Part shown: positions 1 to 5,191 of the stretch, one piece after another | How the letters are laid out: each line of letters opens with the position of its first letter | How positions within the stretch are numbered: the stretch's first letter is position 1 | Assembly: GCA_022865365.1 (NCBI GenBank) | Contig: JALHSW010000389.1 | Location: 1 to 5,324, forward strand | Direction of reading: 5' to 3' | From: Acidimicrobiia bacterium | GTDB taxonomy: Bacteria; Actinomycetota; Acidimicrobiia; IMCC26256; PALSA-555 | Length of the DNA: 5,324 nucleotides | Notes under the pieces: model-generated | What the model was told of the DNA's origin: nothing | The model's database searches: none | The model's input: only the letters and a program-made list of their open reading frames with translations | Translations under genes and position numbers: made by a program

Positions 1-262
1 ACGACGAAGATCTCCGGACGGGCGCGAGCACCAGCAGCAGCGCGAACGCCCCGAAGGGGACCGTGGCTGCGCTCCGGTTCGCCCGCACGATGGCGTGACG
101 CCAGCCGCGCGCCGAGGCCAGGACAACGGACTCGGTCGCCAGGCGGGTCTTGCCCACGCCGGGGGGTCCGGCGAGCACGATGCCTGCCGCGCGTGCGTCC
201 ATCGCTTCGCCGAGACGCATCAGCTCGTCGTCGCGCCCCACGAGGGGCCACGTGAGTGCCAT
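1..262 (-). CDS. N-terminal fragment of an AAA/STAND-type ATPase, probably a large LuxR-family transcriptional regulator (partial at window edge)
   Basis: Reading the minus strand from the ATG at 262-260 gives 87 open codons to the left edge. The fragment opens with LVGRDDEL (residues 7-14), the usual lead-in of AAA_16-type regulators, then a Walker A P-loop GPPGVGKT (residues 32-39, Lys38). After it comes VRANRSAATVPFGAFA (residues 59-74), which resembles the segment after the P-loop in large actinobacterial LuxR/MalT-like regulators. Those proteins are usually 850-950 residues, with this ATPase first, a helical or TPR-like middle and a C-terminal LuxR helix-turn-helix; only the first tenth is visible, so the DNA-binding end is inferred. 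A purine-rich GGGAGAA (279-273) lies 10 bases before the ATG. The gene is divergent from the ABC exporter, with 85 bases between starts, so it could control it, but nothing proves this. Beyond residue 76 the resemblance fades. An ATPase of another STAND class is possible. Confidence 0.8.
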   Translation of the reverse strand, partial: MALTWPLVGRDDELMRLGEAMDARAAGIVLAGPPGVGKTRLATESVVLASARGWRHAIVRANRSAATVPFGAFALLLVLAPVRRSSS

Positions 263-272
263 GGTGATCCGA

Positions 273-279
273 TTCTCCC
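273..279 (-). promoter_or_regulatory. Ribosome binding site of the minus-strand ATPase/regulator gene
   Basis: On the minus strand the bases read GGGAGAA and end 10 bases before the ATG at 262-260. This is a good purine-rich Shine-Dalgarno-like sequence at a slightly long but acceptable distance. It supports that ATG over the internal Met codons at residues 15 and 21. No convincing minus-strand -10 box was seen in the rest of the 85-base divergent region. Confidence 0.5.
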
Positions 280-329
280 ACGCCGCATGACGCCTCGGTC
301 CCGGACGATGGAATCAGGCGCTGCCCCGG

Positions 330-335
330 TAGGTT
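330..335 (+). promoter_or_regulatory. Possible -10 box (TAGGTT) for the ABC exporter-hydrolase operon
   Basis: TAGGTT fits the actinobacterial -10 pattern TAnnnT and lies 12 bases before the ATG at 348. A start site at the usual 6-9 bases downstream would fall around 342-345 and leave a leader of only a few bases. No good -35 hexamer is visible 16-18 bases upstream. The stretch 329-338 (GGTAGGTTGG) could instead act as a weak ribosome binding site 9 bases before the ATG, so the two readings compete. The same TAGGYT hexamer precedes the acyl-CoA dehydrogenase gene. Confidence 0.35.
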
Positions 336-347
336 GGTACTTCCAAT

Positions 348-2354
348 ATGGGCATGCAGATGCATCAGACGATGATGGGCTTTCGTCGCGACCCCGACGT
401 CGTCGACGGCAAGCGGGTTGAGCGCGATCTCATCCGCCGGGTGCTCCACCTCGCCCGCCCCTACCGCGGTGCGCTCATCGGGTTCCTCATCACGGTCATC
501 CTCTCCGCGATCGTCGCCGTCATCCCTGCACTGCTGTTCCGGGCTCTGCTCGACAGCGCGGTCCCCGAGAAGAACGACGAACTCGTGCTCGCGTTGGCAT
601 TGGGGGCGGTCGGGCTCGCGATCGCCAGCGCCGGGCTCTCGCTCCTGCAGCGCTGGTACTCGGCCAAGGTCGGGGAGGGACTCATCTTCGACCTCCGTGT
701 CGCACTCTTCGACCATGTCCAGCGGCTCCCGCTGTCGTTCTTCACGCGCACACAGACCGGCTCGCTCATGTCGCGCCTCAACAACGACGTGATCGGTGCG
801 CAGCAGGCGGTCACAGGAACCCTCGGCACCGTGGTGTCCAACGTGATCACGCTCGTCGTGACCCTCACGGTGATGCTCGGGCTCGAATGGCGCCTCACGA
901 TCCTCACGCTCATCGTGCTGCCCGCGTTCATCATCCCGGCCCGACGCATCGGACGGAAGCTGCAGGTCGCGACCCGTGAGGGCATGCAGCTCAACGCGTC
1001 GATGAACAACACGGTCTCCGAGCGGTTCAACGTCTCCGGCGCCCTCGTCGTGAAGCTCTTCGGGAACCACGACCGTGAACGCGATCTCTTCGGCGGTCGG
1101 GCCGCGCGCGTGCGCGACATCGGGATCACCACCGCGATGTACTCGCGCGTCCTCTTCGTCGCGCTCGGCTTCGTCGCGGCCGTCGGAACCGCGGTCGTCT
1201 ACTACCTCGGCGGTCGACTGGCGATCGAGGACGCGATCTCCATCGGCACCTTGGCCGCGTTCGTGATCTACGTGGGACAGATCTACCAGCCCCTGACGCA
1301 GCTCACGAACGCGCGCGTCGACGTGATGACGGCGCTCGTGTCGTTCGAGCGCGTCTTCGAGGTCCTCGACTTCCCCGCCCTCGTCGACGACCGACCGGGC
1401 GCCATCGACCTCCCACCGGCGACAGGGCGGGTCGACTTCGACCACGTGTGGTTCCGTCACCCGGCTCCGGTCGAGTCGTCGATCCCCTCCCTCGAAGAAG
1501 GCGTCGTCATCCCCGATACCGAGCCGAGCGAGTGGATCCTGCGAGATGTGTCGTTCACCGTGGAACCCGGAGAGCTCATCGCGCTCGTCGGGCCTTCCGG
1601 CGCAGGCAAGACGACGACCTCGATGCTCGTCCCACGCATCCACGACGTCATCGACGGACACGTGCTCGTCGACGGACACGACGTGCGCGACGTCACACTC
1701 GCGTCGCTGCGCGAATCCGTCGGCATGGTCATGCAGGATCCGCACCTGTTCCACGAGACGATCGCCGACAACCTCAGGTACGCGAAGCCCGACGCGACCG
1801 ACGACGAGCTCGTCGCCGCCTGTCGCGCTGCACGCATCCATGACCTCATCGCGAGCCTGCCCGACGGCTACGACACGGTCGTCGGTGAACGCGGCTACCG
1901 GCTCTCGGGCGGCGAGAAGCAGCGCGTCGCGATCGCGCGCATGCTCCTGAAGAACCCTGCGATCGTGATCCTCGACGAGGCGACGGCGCACCTCGACTCC
2001 GAGTCGGAGCAGCTGATCCAGCGGGCCCTCGCGGATGCACTCGCCGGACGCACCGCGATCGTGATCGCCCACCGGCTGTCGACCATCGTGTCCGCCGATC
2101 GCATCGTCGTCATCGACAACGGTCGGATCATCGACCAGGGAACCCACGACGAGCTCCTCGCCAAGGACGGCCTCTACGCCGACCTGTACCACACGCAGGT
2201 CGACCGCTCCCAGGAAGAAGTCGAGCCGCCCGACATGGCCCTCAACAAGCCGCCGTCGCCCGAGGTGCCGACACCCCGCGAGAGCACACCCGGCGAGGTG
2301 GCATCAGACGAGATGCCTTCCGACGTCAAGACCCCAACCGCAGGGCGCGCGTAG
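348..2354 (+). CDS. ABC exporter half-transporter: fused transmembrane domain and ATPase (MdlB/MsbA-like)
   Basis: This 668-residue protein is a complete type IV ABC exporter half that should dimerise in the cytoplasmic membrane and drive ATP-dependent export; the substrate cannot be read from sequence. Six hydrophobic segments lie near residues 42-64, 79-101, 160-181, 184-202, 268-290 and 299-318. The ATPase domain spans about 365-600: Walker A GPSGAGKTT (415-423, Lys421), Q-loop Gln463, X-loop TVVGERG (510-516), signature LSGGEKQR (519-526), Walker B IVILDE (539-544, catalytic Glu544), D-loop HLD (548-550) and H-loop His575. All catalytic residues are present, so a homodimer could work alone. 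The usual A-loop Tyr is His371 (FRHP), and an insert at about 373-395 precedes the ATPase core; I recall similar inserts in actinobacterial relatives. Residues 619-668 form a Pro/Glu/Ser-rich, probably disordered tail. The ATG at 348 is favoured because it follows the TAGGTT box, but Met codons at 354, 360, 372 and 375 are alternatives. The hydrolase gene begins 6 bases after the stop. Confidence 0.95.
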   Translation: MGMQMHQTMMGFRRDPDVVDGKRVERDLIRRVLHLARPYRGALIGFLITVILSAIVAVIPALLFRALLDSAVPEKNDELVLALALGAVGLAIASAGLSLLQRWYSAKVGEGLIFDLRVALFDHVQRLPLSFFTRTQTGSLMSRLNNDVIGAQQAVTGTLGTVVSNVITLVVTLTVMLGLEWRLTILTLIVLPAFIIPARRIGRKLQVATREGMQLNASMNNTVSERFNVSGALVVKLFGNHDRERDLFGGRAARVRDIGITTAMYSRVLFVALGFVAAVGTAVVYYLGGRLAIEDAISIGTLAAFVIYVGQIYQPLTQLTNARVDVMTALVSFERVFEVLDFPALVDDRPGAIDLPPATGRVDFDHVWFRHPAPVESSIPSLEEGVVIPDTEPSEWILRDVSFTVEPGELIALVGPSGAGKTTTSMLVPRIHDVIDGHVLVDGHDVRDVTLASLRESVGMVMQDPHLFHETIADNLRYAKPDATDDELVAACRAARIHDLIASLPDGYDTVVGERGYRLSGGEKQRVAIARMLLKNPAIVILDEATAHLDSESEQLIQRALADALAGRTAIVIAHRLSTIVSADRIVVIDNGRIIDQGTHDELLAKDGLYADLYHTQVDRSQEEVEPPDMALNKPPSPEVPTPRESTPGEVASDEMPSDVKTPTAGRA

Positions 2355-2360
2355 GCCTCG

Positions 2361-3461
2361 ATGAGCGACGACGTGCGCGCCGAGCTCGATGCCGCACGCG
2401 ACGCACGGATCGCGCGCGACCGGCGGAACGCACTGGTGATCGGCGGGATCGTCGCGGTCACGCTGGTCGCGCTGAGTGCAGTCGCGTTGTTCCTCTCCGA
2501 CACGCTTCGGGCGCGCGGCGGTGCGGAACCCGCGCTGGCAGCGCGCGTTCCGACCACCACCGGCGCCACGGTTCCGGCAGCCCTGCTGGGTTGCCGATCG
2601 GGATTGACGCCGGACTCGCCACTGCGGCTCTGGATCGGCGGCGACTCGTTGGCGGGTTCTCTCGGCCCGTCGCTCGGTGAGCAGACCGCCGCGACCGGCA
2701 TCGTGCAGCCGGTCTACGACTCGCGCGTGTCGAGCGGGTTGAGCAGCCCCGGGTTCTTCGACTGGCCCGGCCACGCCACCGACGAGATGGCCCGCCTCAA
2801 CCCCGAGGTCGTCGTGTTCATCGTCGGCGTGAACGATTGGGCGACCCCACGCACGACCCCGACCGACGCGAGTGGGCAACCCGCATGGCGCGCCGAGTAC
2901 GCGCAGCGTGTCGAGGAGATGCTCGACACGCTCGAAGGGCCGACGACCCGGGCACAGCCGCGCCCCGTGTACTGGGTCGGAGCACCAACCCTGGAGGAGC
3001 GCCGCAAGGACGTCGGCGCTCGCGAGGTGAACGCGGTCGCTGCGGCCGTTGTCGCCCGGCACCCGAGCGCCACATACGTCGATGCGTACCATCTCTTCTC
3101 GTCGCCGGCCGGCGCGTACACCGCGACGCTCGCCGCACCGAACGGCAAGTCCGTGCAAGTCCGCACCGCCGACGGTGTGCACTTCACCCCCGAGGGCGGC
3201 GACCTACTCGGCGTCACGGTGTACGGACCGCTCGACGCGCGTTGCCGACTCGACGCGCAGGCGGTGCCCGGACAACCCAAGCCGGTGGTCCAGACGAAGG
3301 GGAGCACGCAGGTGCCAGGCACGCATCGAGACGTGACCGACGCAACCACGCCGACCCCTCCGCCGACCACTTTGTCAACCACGTCTTCGACCGCGGCCTC
3401 GACGACAACCAGCACAACCGCTGCGACCACCACGACGACAGCGACGACCTCTCCTCCCTGA
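2361..3461 (+). CDS. Membrane-anchored extracytoplasmic SGNH/GDSL hydrolase, DUF459-like, with Thr-rich C-terminal tail
   Basis: This 366-residue protein is probably an esterase or acyltransferase-type SGNH enzyme outside the cytoplasmic membrane. An Arg/Asp-rich N-terminus (1-22) precedes one hydrophobic helix (24-46) with no evident signal-peptidase site, suggesting a signal anchor with the rest outside. SGNH blocks are in order: GGDSL (93-97, nucleophile Ser96), SSGLSSPGFFDWP (124-136, block II Gly126), GVNDW (156-160, Asn158) and DGVH (271-274, Asp271 and His274). The FFDWP segment, the W-x-x-EYA-x-RV pattern after block III and the VYWVGAP segment recall DUF459 proteins. The only two cysteines, Cys78 and Cys295, bracket the catalytic domain and could form a disulfide. 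Residues 329-366 are almost all Thr, Ser, Ala and Pro, a likely flexible or glycosylated tail. The ATG lies 6 bases after the exporter stop with no strong ribosome binding site, which suggests operonic, coupled translation. Peptidoglycan, wall-glycan or lipid O-esters are possible substrates, by inference only. Confidence 0.9.
   Translation: MSDDVRAELDAARDARIARDRRNALVIGGIVAVTLVALSAVALFLSDTLRARGGAEPALAARVPTTTGATVPAALLGCRSGLTPDSPLRLWIGGDSLAGSLGPSLGEQTAATGIVQPVYDSRVSSGLSSPGFFDWPGHATDEMARLNPEVVVFIVGVNDWATPRTTPTDASGQPAWRAEYAQRVEEMLDTLEGPTTRAQPRPVYWVGAPTLEERRKDVGAREVNAVAAAVVARHPSATYVDAYHLFSSPAGAYTATLAAPNGKSVQVRTADGVHFTPEGGDLLGVTVYGPLDARCRLDAQAVPGQPKPVVQTKGSTQVPGTHRDVTDATTPTPPPTTLSTTSSTAASTTTSTTAATTTTTATTSPP
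3345..3458 (+). repeat. Low-complexity ACN-rich coding tract (Thr-rich tail of the SGNH hydrolase)
   Basis: The last 38 codons of the hydrolase gene are dominated by ACN Thr codons, with Ser, Ala and Pro between them, giving a repetitive ACC/ACG/ACA tract. The codons vary (acc, acg, aca, act), so this is selection for amino-acid composition rather than a young microsatellite. Its length may differ between relatives. Confidence 0.8.
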
Positions 3462-3520
3462 TCCCGCCTGATCGCAGCTCATCGCAAGCGATCCGCAATC
3501 GCTCGGATCGTTCGGGATCA
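3459..3520 (+). repeat. Nested inverted repeat after the hydrolase gene: possible terminator or operator
   Basis: The outer arms TGATCCCG (3459-3466) and CGGGATCA (3513-3520) are perfect 8-base complements. The left arm begins in the hydrolase stop codon. Inside, AGCGATCCG (3487-3495) pairs with CGGATCGTT (3504-3512), 9 pairs including one G-T, around an 8-base loop. The two right arms abut exactly, so the structure is a hairpin with a 20-base bulge on its 5' side. A shorter stem, AGCGAT (3487-3492) with ATCGCT (3498-3503), competes with the inner one. No T-run follows, so a classical intrinsic terminator is not supported. Roles as a T-less terminator, an RNA stability element or a regulator site before the next promoter are all inference. 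Confidence 0.55.
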
Positions 3521-3531
3521 CGGTGCGTCGT

Positions 3532-3537
3532 TAGGCT
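3532..3537 (+). promoter_or_regulatory. -10 box (TAGGCT) of a probable leaderless promoter for the acyl-CoA dehydrogenase gene
   Basis: TAGGCT matches TAnnnT and is followed by exactly 7 bases (3538-3544) and then the ATG at 3545. That spacing puts the transcription start on or next to the A of the start codon, the arrangement of actinobacterial leaderless transcripts. No purine-rich ribosome binding site lies in the preceding 20 bases, which agrees with this. A -35 element is weak at best (TTCGGG at 3511-3516, spacing 15). Confidence 0.55.
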
Positions 3538-3544
3538 CGTCGCC

Positions 3545-5185
3545 ATGCCCGATGCCCTCCAGGCCGCTCGCGCCGTCGTCGAGGATGCCGCGACGGTCGT
3601 CGACGCCGCGTGCCGCCATCTGGCCCACTCGGCCACCGACGGCGAGCGCATCTCCGTCACGAAGCTCGACGAGCACCAGGTGCTCGGCTACGACGTCGCG
3701 CACGCCGCGAGCGCGATCGCGGGTTGCCGGGTCATGCTCGAGTACGCAGAACGCGGCGAGTACGAATCGATGCTCGCTCGAGGCTTCGTGGCCGACGCCG
3801 TCGCCGACCTGGTGAGCCGGGTGCTCGGACGCGAGTCCACCTGGGGCGTGGAGGCCGGCGACCTGGCCAGCGCGCTGCCCTTTGTGGAGACGCACCGATC
3901 TCCTGTGTTCCTGCAGGAGATCGCAGCGCGCCTCGAACGCGACGGCACCGGGCCCGCTCATCTCGGGGATGAGTTCGACCTCGTGCGCGAGACGTTCCAC
4001 CGCTTCGCCGCGGACAAGATCCGTCCGGTCGCCGAGCACATCCACCGGACCAACGCCGACATCCCCGAGGACATCATCAGCGGCCTGGCCGAGCTCGGTG
4101 GCTTCGGGCTCTCGGTCCCCGAGGAGTACGACGGGTTCGCGCAGGGCGGCGAGCACGACTACCTCGGCATGGTCGTCGCCACCGAAGAGCTCTCCTGGGG
4201 TTCGCTCGGTGCGGGCGGCTCGCTGATCACCCGGCCCGAGATCCTCACGCGCGCGATCGTGCGCGGGGGCACCGAAGAGCAGAAGCGCCGGTGGCTGCCG
4301 CGCATCGCCACCGGCGAATTGATGGTGGGCGTGATGGCAACGGAGCCCGACTTCGGTTCCGACGTCGGCGGGATCAAGATGACCGCGACGCCGACCGACG
4401 GCGGGTACCGGATCAACGGCGTGAAGACGTGGGCGACCTTCGCCGGGCGGGCGAACACGATCATGCTGCTCGCGCGCACGGACCCCGACCGTTCGGCCGG
4501 ACATCGCGGACTCTCGATCTTCGTCGTCGACAAGGAGCCGACGCCCGGCCACGCGTTCGCGCTCACCCAGGACGGTGGCGCCTCAGGCGGGGGAGGGCGA
4601 ATGGAGGGCCGGGCGATCGACACGATCGGCTACCGCGGCATGCACTCCTACGAGGTCGCGTTCGACGACTGGTTCGTGCCGGCCGCGAACCTCGTCGGCG
4701 AGGAGGCGGGGCTCGGCAAGGGGTTCTACCTCCAGATGGAGGGGTTCGAGAACGGCCGGCTCCAGACCGCGGCGCGCGCCGTCGGCATCATGCAGGCCGC
4801 GTTCGAAGCCGGGCTCGCATACGCGCAGGACCGCAAGGTGTTCGGGAAGCCGGTGTTCGACTACCAGCTCTCGCAGGTGAAGCTCGCGCGCATGGCCTTT
4901 CTCATCGAGACCGGCCGACAGTTCTCCTACGAGGTCGCGCGTCGTATGGGGCGCGGTGAGGGCGCACTCGAGGCGTCGATGGTGAAAGCCTACGTCTGTC
5001 GTGCGGCGGAGTGGGTCACCCGCGAGGCGATGCAGCTGCACGGCGGCATGGGATACGCCGAGGAGTACCCGGTCTCGCGCTACTTCGTGGACGCGCGCGT
5101 GCTGTCGATCTTCGAGGGCGCCGACGAGACGTTGTGCCTGCGGGTCATCGCACGACGGCTTGCCGAGCAGGCGATCGCGTCGTAG
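3545..5185 (+). CDS. Acyl-CoA dehydrogenase family flavoprotein with N-terminal helical extension, resembling methylsuccinyl-CoA dehydrogenase
   Basis: This 546-residue protein should be an FAD enzyme that oxidises an acyl-CoA to its 2,3-enoyl-CoA, passing electrons to an electron-transfer flavoprotein. The canonical core starts near Glu143 (EFDLVRETFHRFAADKIRP) and runs to the end. It includes EEYDGF, the FAD/substrate segment MATEPDFGSD (264-273), NGVKTW (291-296), GYRGMHSYEV before the C-terminal helical domain, LHGGMGY (498-504) and IFEG, whose Glu524 sits where the catalytic base of MCAD-type enzymes lies. Ordinary family members are about 380-400 residues; here about 142 mostly helical residues precede the core. 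That length, the GYRGMxxYE segment and FENGRLQTAARAVG resemble methylsuccinyl-CoA dehydrogenase (Mcd, about 550 residues, ethylmalonyl-CoA pathway) as I recall it, but no pathway partner (crotonyl-CoA carboxylase/reductase, ethylmalonyl-CoA mutase) is in view, so the substrate is open. The same frame is open upstream to 2837, but the ATG at 3545 is chosen: it avoids overlap with the hydrolase, follows the TAGGCT box and gives the expected length. Confidence 0.93.
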   Translation: MPDALQAARAVVEDAATVVDAACRHLAHSATDGERISVTKLDEHQVLGYDVAHAASAIAGCRVMLEYAERGEYESMLARGFVADAVADLVSRVLGRESTWGVEAGDLASALPFVETHRSPVFLQEIAARLERDGTGPAHLGDEFDLVRETFHRFAADKIRPVAEHIHRTNADIPEDIISGLAELGGFGLSVPEEYDGFAQGGEHDYLGMVVATEELSWGSLGAGGSLITRPEILTRAIVRGGTEEQKRRWLPRIATGELMVGVMATEPDFGSDVGGIKMTATPTDGGYRINGVKTWATFAGRANTIMLLARTDPDRSAGHRGLSIFVVDKEPTPGHAFALTQDGGASGGGGRMEGRAIDTIGYRGMHSYEVAFDDWFVPAANLVGEEAGLGKGFYLQMEGFENGRLQTAARAVGIMQAAFEAGLAYAQDRKVFGKPVFDYQLSQVKLARMAFLIETGRQFSYEVARRMGRGEGALEASMVKAYVCRAAEWVTREAMQLHGGMGYAEEYPVSRYFVDARVLSIFEGADETLCLRVIARRLAEQAIAS

Positions 5186-5191
5186 CGCGGC

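Noticed and set aside
1..40. Possible frameshift in the minus-strand regulator near residues 76-79, where family resemblance fades (LLLVLAPVRRSSS).
   Set aside because: Both alternative frames also read plausibly for the last 10 residues, and too little sequence is visible to choose. Extending the window to the left would settle it.
95..421. Open frame of 108 codons on the plus strand.
   Set aside because: It is antisense to the P-loop ATPase fragment and overlaps the exporter start; its Arg/Gly-rich product has no family character.
2352..2363. TAGGCC just before the SGNH start as a third TAGG-type promoter.
   Set aside because: It overlaps the exporter stop codon TAG, does not fit TAnnnT, and is only 3 bases from the ATG, too close for a -10 box.
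2304..3433. Minus-strand open frames of 239 and 292 codons opposite the SGNH gene.
   Set aside because: The plus-strand SGNH catalytic blocks explain the region; the antisense products show only Arg/Gly/Val-rich low-information sequence.
2837..3544. In-frame upstream extension of the acyl-CoA dehydrogenase to an ATG at 2837.
   Set aside because: It would overlap the SGNH gene by over 600 bases. The extra residues are Arg/Ala/Gly-rich, as in out-of-frame GC-rich DNA, and the ATG at 3545 gives the expected length and promoter spacing.
3518..4552. Long 344-codon minus-strand open frame.
   Set aside because: It is antisense to the acyl-CoA dehydrogenase, whose motifs are unmistakable; long antisense frames are common at this GC content.
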